DNA of 42,967 bases from Caldilineaceae bacterium (GCA_018003515.1 JAGNDO010000042.1:1-42967), one strand, 5' to 3'. Shown: positions 1 to 8,640, counted from the first letter of the stretch. Notes: generated by a model from the sequence alone, not told the origin. Numbers and translations are program-made.

Positions 1-21
1 GGCGTCTTCGGTAGTATTCAT
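1..21 (-). CDS. 5' end of an unidentified gene leaving the window
   Basis: On the - strand an ATG at 19-21 opens MNTTEDA and runs off the left edge. An AAAGGA ribosome-binding site lies 8 bases upstream. Seven codons are too few to identify the product. The call rests only on the well-placed ribosome-binding site and on the roughly 210 bases of non-coding DNA separating it from the next gene in the same direction. Confidence 0.5.
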
Positions 22-168
22 TTGGGATGTCCTTTCGTGTAATTGTGTGTTTGCTGCCTACAAACATACTTTACACCAAATGCGTCCCGTTTTCTACCCC
101 CCTCGCCAAAAAGCCAAACTCAAGGAGCCGAATCGCCGCAAGGTGAATGGCCGCTAACCTAGATCTGT

Positions 169-201
169 CCCCTCCCCAATCTGGGGAGGGTTAGGGTGGG
201 G
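169..201. repeat. GC-rich palindrome with TTAGGGTGGGG tail
   Basis: CCCTCCCC (170-177) pairs with GGGGAGGG (183-190) around AATCT, followed by TTAGGGTGGGG. It lies just past the stop of the YvcK-like gene and could end its transcript, but no U-tract follows on that strand. It looks like a short relative of the C/G-rich repeat copies at 8194-8419 and 15841-15903, which share the CCCTARCCC...CCCCAA core on one strand. Confidence 0.6.
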
Positions 202-233
202 TTGGTAGTTACGTCCATTTTATGGCTGGTTGA

Positions 234-1796
234 TTACTGGTTGTCCAGGCGGTGCAGCACACCCGGGGCCGTCGGCTCGACACGAGTCTGAGATCTGGAG
301 CCGGTCTTGGTTTGCGCTTTCCCCTGCATTTCGGCGTGAACTTGGAGGACTTGGGCTGCCAATTTGGTGGAATCGTGGCGGGTGGGCGACTCCTCGTTGA
401 TCAGATCCCCGGTGTAGAGGGTGAAATCCGTGGGTTGACCCGGTTTGGGCAACTCCACCCAAGAGGAGGTAGCGCTGGGTTGCACATGGGGATGATAGTT
501 GTCGTTGGCCAAAACCGTGGTAAAGGCCTCTCCGGCGTGGTTGCGCAGTTGGTTCATATAATCGGTCACGGAATAACCGTCGGTCTCTCCGGGCTGGTTG
601 GCCACATTGCAGACAAAGATGCGGCTGGCTTGGGAGGCCATCACGGCCTGGCGCACAGAGGGCACCAACAGATTGGGCAAGGTGCTGGTATAAAAACTCC
701 CCGGCCCGGCGATGATGATGTCCGCGGCCAGGATGGCCCGGATGGCTTCGGGATAGGCCCGCACTTCCTGAGGCTCAAGCCGCACCCGTATCACCCGCCC
801 GCCGGTTTCGGGAATTTGGCTTTCGCCCCGCACATAGAGCCATTCGTCCGTGCCATCGGCCAGGGGGCGCACAATCTCGGCGCACAGGACCACGTGTTCC
901 AAGGTGCTGGGCAACACCCGGCCCCGCACGGCCAACACCCGGCTGCTCTCGGCAATGCCCTGCTCAAAGCTGCCGGTGATGGCCGCCATGGCGGTAATGA
1001 ACAGATTGCCAAAGCTGTGGCCGCCTAAATCGTTGCCATCGTCATGCCCGTTCCCATTCCCATGCCCATGCCCATGCCCATTCCCATTCCCATGCCCATT
1101 CCCGTTGGCCCCTGACCTTGGACTGCCATCGCGATCCGACGCATCCCCTGGCTGGGTTGGAAATTGGGTACTGCCAAACCGATATTGGAGAAGATGGGTC
1201 ATCAGCTCTTCGGAATCGCTGAGGGCGGCGATATTGTTGCGAAAATCACCGGGGGGCAACATGCCCATCTGCCGGCGGATGCGCCCGGAACTGCCGCCGT
1301 CATCGGCCACAGTGACGATGGCCGTGATGTGGTCCGTGTGGGCGCGCAGCCCCCGCAAGAGGGTGGGCATGCCCGTGCCCCCACCAATGGTCACAATTTT
1401 TGGCCCCTGGCGACGGGCGCGACGCAGGATGATCTGGTCCATCATCTCCAGATTGTTGGGAGTGGAACTGGCGGGCAGCAAGGCCAGCACGATGCTGCGG
1501 TTAAGCTGCCAGACGCCCATGCCCACCATCAACAAGCCCCCTCCCACCAGAATGATGGCCCTCGCCCAGTTGGGCAGAAAGCTCAGGGCCACCAGATGGA
1601 CAAAGCTGGGCAACCGCCCGGAAAGGTAGACATCCCCCAACAAAAGGGTCAGCCCCAATCCATTCAGGGTGATGCCCAGGATCAAGAGCAGCAACCAGCG
1701 TTTTAGATAGAGGCCCGGGCGCAGCAATGCGAGCCAGCGATAGCGGTGAGATGGGTGGATGGGAAATCCAAAACGTATCTGTGACATGGGGATCAT
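234..1796 (-). CDS. YvcK/CofD-like protein (gluconeogenesis factor family), membrane-anchored
   Basis: About 520 aa. Two N-terminal membrane segments (about residues 34-54 and 80-98) precede a CofD/YvcK domain that begins with IVTIGGGTG near residue 135 and continues with VTVADDGGSSGRIR and LPPGDFRNNI. Family members bind UDP-sugars or nucleotides and are needed for growth on gluconeogenic carbon and for cell-envelope homeostasis; this role is inferred from the family. The start at 1796 is chosen because GGAAA lies 9 bases upstream; an ATG three codons later (1787) is possible, and an upstream GTG would add 21 unconvincing residues. Between the LLQYRF segment and GGHSFGNLF there is an extra stretch of about 45 residues (roughly 210-255) rich in Gly, Asn and His that ordinary family members lack. 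Divergent from folC. Confidence 0.88.
   Translation of the reverse strand: MIPMSQIRFGFPIHPSHRYRWLALLRPGLYLKRWLLLLILGITLNGLGLTLLLGDVYLSGRLPSFVHLVALSFLPNWARAIILVGGGLLMVGMGVWQLNRSIVLALLPASSTPNNLEMMDQIILRRARRQGPKIVTIGGGTGMPTLLRGLRAHTDHITAIVTVADDGGSSGRIRRQMGMLPPGDFRNNIAALSDSEELMTHLLQYRFGSTQFPTQPGDASDRDGSPRSGANGNGHGNGNGHGHGHGNGNGHDDGNDLGGHSFGNLFITAMAAITGSFEQGIAESSRVLAVRGRVLPSTLEHVVLCAEIVRPLADGTDEWLYVRGESQIPETGGRVIRVRLEPQEVRAYPEAIRAILAADIIIAGPGSFYTSTLPNLLVPSVRQAVMASQASRIFVCNVANQPGETDGYSVTDYMNQLRNHAGEAFTTVLANDNYHPHVQPSATSSWVELPKPGQPTDFTLYTGDLINEESPTRHDSTKLAAQVLQVHAEMQGKAQTKTGSRSQTRVEPTAPGVLHRLDNQ
1043..1106. repeat. CCCATG/CCCATT hexamer microsatellite inside the YvcK-like gene
   Basis: About ten tandem hexamers of the form CCCATG, CCCATT or CCCGTT. 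Read on the - strand they encode alternating Gly with His or Asn. The length is a multiple of three per unit, so gain or loss of units stays in frame. Confidence 0.85.
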
Positions 1797-1870
1797 TATA
1801 GAAGATTTCCAGGCTTTCCGCAATGGTTTTGCTGATCTAACCTTTCCGCTTGCCCACATGAACAGCGGTT

Positions 1871-1899
1871 TTTACATCCTCCCCGGCCTGGGATACAAT
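1871..1899 (+). promoter_or_regulatory. Sigma-70-type promoter upstream of folC
   Basis: TTTACA (1871-1876), 17 bases, then TACAAT (1894-1899), about 100 bases ahead of the folC start. The match to consensus and the exact 17-base spacing make this a good candidate; no start site is known. Confidence 0.5.
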
Positions 1900-2000
1900 C
1901 CTTGATATCAATTGGGTAGAAACGCCCCCATCTACTGGCCCGTGATTTCTTTCTGTCAACAGCCCTGGCGTGGGGGATACCCGCTACCGAAGAAGCCTTC

Positions 2001-3383
2001 ATGACCTATGAGGAAGCCCTGGCCTATCTGTTTGATCAGGCCGACTATATCCAACGCACAGCGGGGGAGACACCTCGGCCTCCCACAGCCGATCGCATGG
2101 GACCGCTGATGCAGGCGCTGGGCAATCCCCAGACCCGTTTTCAGGTGGTCCACATCGCCGGCACCAAGGGCAAGGGCAGCACCAGCGCCTTATGCGAATC
2201 CGTACTCCACCATCTGGGCTACCGCACGGGCCTCTTCACCAGTCCCCATTTGCACACCTTCCGCGAGCGCATCCGGGTTGACCAGGGGTTGATTCCGGCC
2301 CCGGCCCTGGCTGATCTGATGGGTCGTCTACGCCCCATTTTTGACCAGTTTCCAGATCTGACCGTTTTTGACCGCATCACAGCCCTGGCTTTTCAATATT
2401 TTGCCGAACAAAACGTAGAGTGGGCGGTGGTGGAGGTGGGGTTGGGTGGACGGCTGGACAGCACCAATGTGGTGCGGCCGGCCGTGTGTGGCATCACCAG
2501 CATCAGCTATGATCACATGGATGTTCTGGGCCACACCCTCAGCCTGATTGCCAGGGAAAAGGCTGGGATCATCAAGCCAGGGGTGCCGGTCTTCACCTGC
2601 GCCCAAGATCCCGAAGCCCAGGTTGCCATCCAGCAAGTGGCTTTGGCCAAAGATGCGCCCTTGACCGTCACTCGGGCCAAGGCCCAACCACCCCGCAACC
2701 TAATCGGAGCGCATCAACGGGTCAACGCTGGCATGGCTCAGGCCATGATGCAGAATCTGGCCCAGCGGGGGCTGATCCACACCGATGTGGCCGCCTTGGA
2801 AACGGGGATCGCCGACGTCCACTGGCCCGGACGCTTCGAGTTGCTGCCCGTGCCGGGGGATTTGGCGAGGGATCTGCCCGGAACGCACCCCGCGCCCAGC
2901 CAGCCGGTGCTTGTCGATTGCGCCCATAATTTGGACAGCATGAACCGGCTGCTAGAAACCCTGACCCACACGTACCCGGCCCGACCTGTCACTTTTATTA
3001 TGGGAGCGGGGGTAAACAAGCAGGTGCAGCCCATGTTGACCGCCCTGCTGGGGCAGGCGCCCCGGCTGGTTTTGGTCAGCAGCCGTCATCCCCGGGCCAT
3101 GCCTGTGGATGAATTCATGGCTTTGGCCGCCACGATTCTGCGTGCCCAGATGCCCACCAACGGCACAGGCCACAGGCGCATGGATCCCCAGGTCTACGCC
3201 GGGCAATCCATGACCCATGCCCTGGACCTGGCCATTTCACTGACACCGGCAGAGGGCGTGGTGGTGGGAACCGGCTCGGTCTTTGTGGCTGCGGAGCTGC
3301 GGGAGGTGTGGGCCAGCCGCTATCCCCAGGCCTTTGATCCCACGGATTGGGTCTTCGAGTTGATCCATGAACCGGCATATTGA
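2001..3383 (+). CDS. folC: Bifunctional folylpolyglutamate synthase / dihydrofolate synthase
   Basis: 460 aa, usual length for the family. It adds L-glutamate to dihydropteroate and to tetrahydrofolates in the cytoplasm using ATP. The Mur-ligase P-loop VHIAGTKGKGSTS (G54-S60 core) is followed by LFTSPHLHTFRERI, VVEVGLGGRLDSTN and SYDHMDVLGHTL, then REKAGIIKPGVP, all typical FolC signatures. The C-terminal ligase domain carries VLVDCAHNLDSM and ends with GVVVGTGSVFVAAELR. The ATG at 2001 follows a moderate GAAGAAG site. The lipoprotein gene starts 26 bases after its stop, so the three genes 2001-6072 may be co-transcribed. Confidence 0.95.
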   Translation: MTYEEALAYLFDQADYIQRTAGETPRPPTADRMGPLMQALGNPQTRFQVVHIAGTKGKGSTSALCESVLHHLGYRTGLFTSPHLHTFRERIRVDQGLIPAPALADLMGRLRPIFDQFPDLTVFDRITALAFQYFAEQNVEWAVVEVGLGGRLDSTNVVRPAVCGITSISYDHMDVLGHTLSLIAREKAGIIKPGVPVFTCAQDPEAQVAIQQVALAKDAPLTVTRAKAQPPRNLIGAHQRVNAGMAQAMMQNLAQRGLIHTDVAALETGIADVHWPGRFELLPVPGDLARDLPGTHPAPSQPVLVDCAHNLDSMNRLLETLTHTYPARPVTFIMGAGVNKQVQPMLTALLGQAPRLVLVSSRHPRAMPVDEFMALAATILRAQMPTNGTGHRRMDPQVYAGQSMTHALDLAISLTPAEGVVVGTGSVFVAAELREVWASRYPQAFDPTDWVFELIHEPAY

Positions 3384-3409
3384 TCTGCTGACAAAAGGGA
3401 AACCAGACG

Positions 3410-4654
3410 ATGACTGAAAGAGCGACGGGATGGGCAAGATGGAATCGATCAACCCTGGGGGTCATTGTGTTGATGATGACCATTTTTCTGCTGTCCGGCT
3501 GCCGTTGGCTGGGCGGAAATACCAACGACCTGGGCATTGATTACCGCGACTACTTGCCCGTGGAATGGGAACCTCTGGGCAGTTGGCAAGATGTCAATAT
3601 CGACGACGACGACACCGTGGAGCATCTGCTCTTTTACCGCTATGAAGGCGGCCAAGTGGGCGGGGTGATCTATGATCCCCAGACCAACAGCAACTTTGCC
3701 CCGGCGGCGGAGGCGGCCCCGATCTTCGCCCTGCCCAATCAACCCTCCATCATGATGATCCCCTACCGGTTGCTGCCCAGCTATTGGAATCACGCCGGCC
3801 AAGGCGTTCTGGCTACCCCCAGCCAAGAGGTGCCCACCTTTATCCAAGTACAACGCCCAACGGGTGAGGTGGATCAAAGCAAGGATGCAAACGGAGAAAG
3901 CAAAGAGAATAAACGCACAGACGAGTTGATTATCTTTGGGGGTAACACGCATTTGAGCATCTTTTGGTGGCAAGATGCGGCCAAAGGATACGGCGTTGCC
4001 CACATAGATGCCCCCGGTGGATTGGTGGTCACCAATTGGTTTGGCAAGGAGGGGGCATCCACCATCATGTCAGTGGATGGATATTACCCCGAAGAGAACA
4101 ACCGCAGTTTCTTCTGTCGCAAGGTCACTTATGTGCGGTCCATGCCCGAAGACCCCAAACTCCGAAAAGATGACTATCGATTTTTTATTGGCTACGAGGC
4201 CAAACCCCAGGGACTGACCTTCTGCCCCAGCAATAAATTCGAGACAAACAAAACGTATCCCCAATATGCCTTTTACCCAGAAGCCACGATCCTGGCCTAT
4301 TTGCTTCATACCCCCGATGAGCGCCGCAACCAAAAAAGCATGACCGGAGTTGTGGATCCATCTGTGCTGGAAAAAGTGGACGGTCTGGTGGGTAAACTCA
4401 ACCGGGTTGAATCGCTCACCTACTATTCTGCTCTGATAGAAGTCGAGACCAGCGCCGATACATCGCTGATGGAAACCATGCAAATGCATGTGGTGGCCGA
4501 GCTAGCCGTGCAGGTGGAAGACCAAGAGCAGATTCGTTTCGTCACCTTTGCCCTCCAACATCAGCCGCCAACCCTCAAGCCGAAAGATGACGATGAGAAG
4601 CAGCTTGAGTGGCGTTCGGATCGCTGGCTCATTATTAATGCGATTGATCCATGA
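3410..4654 (+). CDS. Predicted lipoprotein of unknown function
   Basis: 414 aa. A basic N-terminus and hydrophobic stretch end in the lipobox LLSG-C31, so it is probably exported and lipid-anchored. The rest is soluble, with aromatic-rich segments ([32 protein letters not shown]) and a C-terminal part resembling a stress-like or NTF2-like fold ([13 protein letters not shown]), which is only an impression. I do not recognise the family. AAAAGGGA lies ahead of the ATG. Its last four bases, ATGA, overlap the start of the next gene, implying translational coupling with the AlbA_2 regulator. Confidence 0.85.
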   Translation: MTERATGWARWNRSTLGVIVLMMTIFLLSGCRWLGGNTNDLGIDYRDYLPVEWEPLGSWQDVNIDDDDTVEHLLFYRYEGGQVGGVIYDPQTNSNFAPAAEAAPIFALPNQPSIMMIPYRLLPSYWNHAGQGVLATPSQEVPTFIQVQRPTGEVDQSKDANGESKENKRTDELIIFGGNTHLSIFWWQDAAKGYGVAHIDAPGGLVVTNWFGKEGASTIMSVDGYYPEENNRSFFCRKVTYVRSMPEDPKLRKDDYRFFIGYEAKPQGLTFCPSNKFETNKTYPQYAFYPEATILAYLLHTPDERRNQKSMTGVVDPSVLEKVDGLVGKLNRVESLTYYSALIEVETSADTSLMETMQMHVVAELAVQVEDQEQIRFVTFALQHQPPTLKPKDDDEKQLEWRSDRWLIINAIDP

Positions 4655-6072
4655 TCCGACACCGCCACGCCCTCATCAACCCAACCTATATCGAAGAACT
4701 CCTGCGCCAGGGACAGTCAGAAAGCGTGATCTTTCTTTCGGGCCGATCCACTGGCCGCGCCGTGGCTGAACATCTCTCCGCCCTGGCCAATGCCGACGGC
4801 GGTTTGCTGATCCTGGGGGTGACGGCCAAGGGCGGGGTGCAGAAGGAGGCCGACCCGGATCTCATGGCCGAAGCCGCGGCCCAGGCCGGCCTGCTCACGG
4901 ATCCGCCCCTGATCCTGCCCTCGGCCCAGGTGGTGACGGTGGCGGAATCCGCGCCCGTGGTGGTAGTGCAGGTGCCGCCGGGCTTGCCCCATGTCTACAA
5001 CGTCCAGGGCCGCTACCTCACCCGCAGCGGAGATCAGAACCGGGCGCTCTCCACCGCGGAGCTGCGGCGGCTGTTGTTGGAACGCAGCGAAACCGGCTTC
5101 GAGGTGCGCCCGGTGGAAGGGGCGGCCCTGACCGATCTGGCCCCCAAGTCTGTGGAAGCCTATCTGGACCGCATCGCCGCCGCCCCCAACCTGGACGCCA
5201 CCCAGATCTTACAGGGCAAAGGCTGCCTCACCCTGGGCACCGACCCAGAGACCAAGGACGAATGGGTGCCCACCATCGCCGGGCTGCTGCTCTTTGGCAA
5301 GGAACCCCAGCGCTTTTTGCGCAGCGCCGAGCTGATCTGCGTGCGCTATGCGGGGGAGAGCATGAGCGATGAATTTGAGCGTCGGGAACTTGGCGGCTCG
5401 CTGATGGAACAAGCCCGCCAGGCCGAAGCGTTTGTACAGGGCAACATGCGCCGGGGCATGCGCATCGCCGGTCTAGCCCGGGAAGAGACCACGGAATATC
5501 CCCTGGCCGTGGTGCGGGAGGCCATTGTCAACGCCATCGCCCACCGAGATTACAGCGTGCGGGGCGAGGGCATCCGGCTGTTGATGTTCAGCGACCGGCT
5601 GCAAATCTACAGCCCTGGGCGGCTGCCCGGCCATGTCACGTTGCAGAACCTGGTGGACGAACGCTACAGCCGCAACGAGGCGATTGTAGCAGTGCTGACC
5701 GACTTCGGCTATATCGAGCGGTTAGGCTATGGGATTGACCGCATGATGGCGGCCATGAGCGCGGCTGGCCTGCCCGAACCCGTTTTTGAGGAGACTGCGG
5801 CGGGCTTCCAAGTCACCCTTTTCTCTGCCGGGACCGCCCTGGTCAGCGCCCATCCCGAAGAGCAACCCTGGGCCCACGGCTTTCTCAACGAGCGCCAAGA
5901 GCGGGCCTTGGCCTTTGTACAGACCAATGGCCGCATCGCCAATAGCGACTACCAAACCCTGGCCCCGGACGTCAGCCCCGAAACCATCCGCCGGGATCTG
6001 TCGGATCTGGTGGAGAAGAATTTGTTGTTGAAAATTGGAGCCAAACGGGCCACGTATTACATTTTGAAATGA
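4651..6072 (+). CDS. AlbA_2/Schlafen-type ATP-binding putative transcriptional regulator
   Basis: 473 aa in the usual three-part layout. The N-terminal AlbA_2 domain (about residues 10-125) has [22 protein letters not shown]-like ATP-binding region (about 285-395) contains [35 protein letters not shown] and [11 protein letters not shown]. The C-terminal winged helix (about 410-473) has the DeoR-like pattern [19 protein letters not shown]. Such proteins are usually annotated as DNA-binding regulators or nucleic-acid-associated ATPases; the target is unknown. It overlaps the preceding lipoprotein gene by ATGA. The inverted repeat starting at 6079 lies six bases past its stop and may end the transcript. 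Confidence 0.88.
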   Translation: MIRHRHALINPTYIEELLRQGQSESVIFLSGRSTGRAVAEHLSALANADGGLLILGVTAKGGVQKEADPDLMAEAAAQAGLLTDPPLILPSAQVVTVAESAPVVVVQVPPGLPHVYNVQGRYLTRSGDQNRALSTAELRRLLLERSETGFEVRPVEGAALTDLAPKSVEAYLDRIAAAPNLDATQILQGKGCLTLGTDPETKDEWVPTIAGLLLFGKEPQRFLRSAELICVRYAGESMSDEFERRELGGSLMEQARQAEAFVQGNMRRGMRIAGLAREETTEYPLAVVREAIVNAIAHRDYSVRGEGIRLLMFSDRLQIYSPGRLPGHVTLQNLVDERYSRNEAIVAVLTDFGYIERLGYGIDRMMAAMSAAGLPEPVFEETAAGFQVTLFSAGTALVSAHPEEQPWAHGFLNERQERALAFVQTNGRIANSDYQTLAPDVSPETIRRDLSDLVEKNLLLKIGAKRATYYILK

Positions 6073-6078
6073 GAAGCT

Positions 6079-6179
6079 ATCGAGTGTCGTGTATCGAGTA
6101 TTTGTGTTGATCGGCGGAAATTCCTGTTTTGATAGGAAGAGGTCAACGCCACACAAATACACGATACACGATACTCGAT
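6079..6179. repeat. Long inverted repeat with ATCGAGTA/ATCGTGTA units
   Basis: Left arm 6079-6107 and right arm 6151-6179 are reverse complements at 27 of 29 positions. The loop holds a smaller hairpin (TTCCT 6121-6125 with AGGAA 6134-6138). Each arm contains tandem-like units (ATCGAGT, GTGTATCGAGTA). It fills almost the whole gap between the AlbA_2 gene and the thiolase start. The same ATCGAGTA core recurs at 11398-11440 and 14178-14245. Confidence 0.9.
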
Positions 6180-6196
6180 TGACCCAGGAGAAAACC

Positions 6197-7360
6197 ATGC
6201 GCAACGTATCTATCGTCGGAATCGGCCAGACGCCTGTGGGCGAACATTGGGATCGCTCCATCCGCCACTTGGGCTATGACGCGGTCTCCGCGGCCATGCG
6301 GGATGCCAACATCGAGCGGGCGGATGCCCTCTATGTGGGCAACATGATGAGCGGCACCCTGCTGGGCCAGGAGCATCTGGCCACCCTGATCGCCGACTTC
6401 TGCGGTCTGCGGGGGATTGAGGCGGCCAAGATCGAGGCGGCCTGCGGCAGCGGTGCCGCGGCTCTGCGCGTGGGCTACATGGCCGTGGCCAGCGGCCTCC
6501 ACGACATTGTGATCGTGGCCGGGGTGGAAAAGATGACCGATTCCGTGGGCATGGACACCACGGCCGGTCTGGCCACCGCCGCGGATGCGGAATACGAGGC
6601 CCTGATGGGCGTCAGCTTTGTGGGCTTGAACGCTTTGGTCATGCAGCGCTATATGTACGAATACAACGTGCCTATGGAGGGCTTCGCCAACTTTAGCCTC
6701 AACGCCCACCGCAATGGGGCCAACAATCCCAACGCCATGTTCCAAAAGGCCATCAGCCTCAAGACCTATCAAAACGCCCCCATGATCGCCTCGCCCATCA
6801 ACATGATGGACAGCAGCCCAGTCTGTGACGGCGCGGCCGCCGTGATCCTGGTCCCCACCCAGATGGTGCGGGAATACACCACGGGCCATCACCGGGGCGC
6901 GGTGCAGATCATCGGCAGCGCCAGCGCCACGGACACCCTGGCCGTCCACGACCGCAAGGATCCCCTGTGGCTCAACGCCGCCTACATCAGCAGCCAAAAG
7001 GCCTACTTGCAAGCCGGCCTCACCCCCCAGGACATCAACGTCTTCGAGGTCCACGACGCCTTCACCATCATGAGCGCCCTAAGTTTGGAGGCGTCCGGCT
7101 TTGCCAAGCGGGGCGAAGGCTGGCGCTTTGCCCAAGAAGATCTGATCGGCATCGACAGCCAATTGCCCCTCAGCACAATGGGCGGGCTAAAGAGCCGGGG
7201 CCATCCCGTGGGGGCCACCGGAGTCTACCAGATCGTCGAGACCGTTCTGCAACTCACCGGCGGGGCGGGGGCCAACCAGGTCAAAAACGCCCGCATTGGC
7301 ATGGCCCAAAACATCGGCGGCAGCGGGGCGACGATTTTGACCCACATTTTGGGGGTGTGA
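6197..7360 (+). CDS. Thiolase-family acetyl-CoA acetyltransferase (SCP2/archaeal type)
   Basis: 387 aa. It catalyses thiolytic cleavage or Claisen condensation of acyl-CoA. The nucleophile lies in EAACGSGAAALR (C83), the histidine in SRGHPVGATG near the C-terminus. The second thiolase cysteine motif is replaced by AQNIGGSGAT, the pattern of SCP2-like and archaeal thiolases, not of PhaA/AtoB. The ATG at 6197 follows AGGAGAAAACC; an upstream in-frame start at 6089 would translate the inverted repeat and is rejected. A DUF35 OB-fold protein, the usual partner of this thiolase class, lies next at 7786. The substrate is not deducible. Confidence 0.92.
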   Translation: MRNVSIVGIGQTPVGEHWDRSIRHLGYDAVSAAMRDANIERADALYVGNMMSGTLLGQEHLATLIADFCGLRGIEAAKIEAACGSGAAALRVGYMAVASGLHDIVIVAGVEKMTDSVGMDTTAGLATAADAEYEALMGVSFVGLNALVMQRYMYEYNVPMEGFANFSLNAHRNGANNPNAMFQKAISLKTYQNAPMIASPINMMDSSPVCDGAAAVILVPTQMVREYTTGHHRGAVQIIGSASATDTLAVHDRKDPLWLNAAYISSQKAYLQAGLTPQDINVFEVHDAFTIMSALSLEASGFAKRGEGWRFAQEDLIGIDSQLPLSTMGGLKSRGHPVGATGVYQIVETVLQLTGGAGANQVKNARIGMAQNIGGSGATILTHILGV

Positions 7361-7381
7361 CAGATAAGGCCAAGCATCCCC

Positions 7382-7489
7382 GCTCTAGTGCAGTTCGGCG
7401 CAAATAGGTCCGGGAATACTTTGCTCTAGCCGGGTCACGGACCCGGCTAGAGCAGCTTTTCCCGGACCTATTTACGCCTGGCTAGAGTA
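7382..7489. repeat. Long inverted repeat with CTCTAGCC units
   Basis: The core is a perfect 14-bp stem (7422-7435 with 7441-7454) around a five-base loop. It extends outward through AAATAGGTCCGGGAA (7402-7416) against its complement (about 7459-7473) and further through CTCTAG on both ends. The full hairpin is about 108 bases. It begins about 20 bases after the thiolase stop. Confidence 0.9.
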
Positions 7490-7512
7490 CAAAAGAGCCA
7501 TTTGAGGACTCC

Positions 7513-7549
7513 AGACGTCCGACTTTTTGAAAAAGTCGGACGTCTTTTT
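7513..7549 (+). terminator. Rho-independent terminator
   Basis: AGACGTCCGACTTTT (7513-7527) pairs perfectly with 7531-7545 around a three-base loop and continues into a T run (7545-7549). The stem reads through on both strands, but the only gene ending nearby is the thiolase. This separates the thiolase transcript from the DUF35 gene. Confidence 0.8.
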
Positions 7550-7712
7550 GTTCCCGATTTGATCCGGGACGCCACGCACCAAAAACTACGTAGAATCTGG
7601 TAGAGTATTCGGTGAAATTACATAATATACTGATTTTGACCCAAAATCGACCTGTCAAAAGCTATCAGCGTGCCAAAATGCCCATTTTTGATAGAAAATG
7701 GCGGCCACATCC

Positions 7713-7721
7713 TGGTATACT
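7713..7721 (+). promoter_or_regulatory. Extended -10 promoter candidate for the DUF35 gene
   Basis: TGGTATACT is an extended -10 element about 65 bases upstream of the ATG at 7786. No good -35 at 17 bases is visible; a TTGATA lies too far upstream (22-base spacer). Confidence 0.35.
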
Positions 7722-7785
7722 CAGCCCTGTGTCACCAATAAAACAACAAGAAATCTTGAACAGCACTTCCGAGAGGATATTGATT

Positions 7786-8190
7786 ATGAGCATCGCAACC
7801 ATGTGGCGGACCAAGAACCAGCGTTATAGCCTGACCGGTGAAATCTGCCCCGAGTGTCACAAGGCCATCTTCCCGCCCCGGGATGTCTGCCCCCATTGCA
7901 GCGAGCAGGCCGGCCCCGCCCACACCATGAGCGGTCTGGGGGAAGTCTACAGCTTTAGCACCATGTACAGCGTCCCCAAGGGCTTTGGCGAACAGGCCCC
8001 CTACACCATCGCCCTGGTCAAATTGCGGGAGGGGCCTATGGTCACCGCCCAGTTGACCGATGTGGATGAGTCCGATGTCAAGATCGGCATGAAGGTGGAG
8101 ATGGTCACCCGCAAGCTGCGGGAAGAGGGCGAGGAGGGCCAGATCATCTATGGCTACAAATTTCGCCCCATGATGGCCCTGGCCGCCTAG
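7786..8190 (+). CDS. DUF35 zinc-ribbon/OB-fold protein (thiolase partner)
   Basis: 134 aa. An N-terminal rubredoxin-like zinc ribbon has C21PEC24 and C35PHC38. The OB-fold follows with GEVYSFSTMYSVPKGFGEQAPYTIALVKLREGPMV and DVKIGMKVE. Proteins of this family bind thiolases and help channel acyl-CoA between active sites, as shown in the archaeal thiolase/HMG-CoA synthase complex; here the partner would be the thiolase at 6197. The ATG at 7786 follows AGAGG nine bases upstream; in-frame starts further up would add about 58 residues of non-coding character. It appears to have its own promoter. Confidence 0.9.
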   Translation: MSIATMWRTKNQRYSLTGEICPECHKAIFPPRDVCPHCSEQAGPAHTMSGLGEVYSFSTMYSVPKGFGEQAPYTIALVKLREGPMVTAQLTDVDESDVKIGMKVEMVTRKLREEGEEGQIIYGYKFRPMMALAA

Positions 8191-8193
8191 TTC

Positions 8194-8419
8194 GCCCCCC
8201 TGATCCCCCAACTTTGGCTTACCTTTACCCACATCTTTTTGGCACCCACATATTGTGTTTTTGAATTTCAAAACCACAATATGCAGAGGGGGAAATCCGG
8301 GAAAATTCCCAAAACACCCCCGAAATGCCCCAAAAAGCCCCCTGTTTGGGACTTGTGGGTAAAGGTAAGCAACTTTGGGGGGAACCGTCCACGACCTCCC
8401 CCCAGCATTGGGGGCCGGG
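8194..8419 (+). repeat. C/G-rich dispersed repeat, copy interrupted by an insertion
   Basis: Joining 8194-8217 to 8379-8419 (dropping one CAACTTTGG copy and the 8218-8369 insert) gives a sequence that matches the reverse complement of 15841-15903 with about seven differences over some 63 positions. Shared blocks include CCCCAACTTTGGGGGGAAC, GACCTCCCCC and ATTGGGGGCCGGG. Confidence 0.8.
8218..8369. mobile_element. 152-bp MITE-like element with target duplication
   Basis: The ends are perfect 16-bp inverted repeats: CTTACCTTTACCCACA at 8218-8233 and its complement at 8354-8369. The flanks carry the same 9-bp direct repeat CAACTTTGG (8209-8217 and 8370-8378). The related uninterrupted repeat at 15841-15903 has this 9-mer once. 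Inside are a 9-bp hairpin (8249-8257 with 8275-8283) and G- and C-rich stems, but no coding capacity. It must have been moved in trans, since no transposase lies in the window. The 9-bp duplication fits several insertion-sequence families. Confidence 0.78.
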
Positions 8420-8480
8420 CTTCGACGTGAACTCAGCCGAACGGGGCCAAGCGCACAACAACCGCATACCCACCCAACCC

Positions 8481-8512
8481 ACGCCGGGATCTGTGATCAC
8501 AGATCCCGGCGT
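8481..8512. repeat. Perfect 32-bp palindrome
   Basis: Both 16-base halves (8481-8496 and 8497-8512) are exact reverse complements with no spacer; the centre is CTGTGATCACAG. A short T run (8512-8515) follows on the + strand, so it could be a terminator for the DUF35 transcript, or a cruciform or operator. The half-site TGTGA/TCACA lacks the six-base spacer of a CRP site. Confidence 0.9.
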
Positions 8513-8530
8513 TTTGGTGCCCACAGGACT

Positions 8531-8640
8531 CAAAATAGAACACGGATGGGACGGATCGAACGGATTCAAACGGATCAAAGCCCAAAGATCGAAAAATCCG
8601 TTTTAATCTGTCAAATCCGTCAAATCCGTGTTCTATTTTG
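8531..8640. repeat. Long inverted repeat with ACGGATnnn units
   Basis: Left arm 8531-8575 and right arm 8595-8640 are imperfect reverse complements. The outer block CAAAATAGAACACGGAT is exact; the inner parts differ at scattered positions. Each arm is three to four tandem 9-10-mers beginning ACGGAT. The right arm ends inside the -35 box of the next promoter. Confidence 0.9.

Noticed and set aside
252..1028. A 258-codon + strand frame opposite the YvcK-like gene
   Set aside because: Antisense shadow; low-complexity Gly/His content and no family resemblance, while the - strand has clear YvcK motifs.
8481..8512. CRP/FNR-like binding site
   Set aside because: TGTGA and TCACA are directly joined; the six-base spacer is missing.
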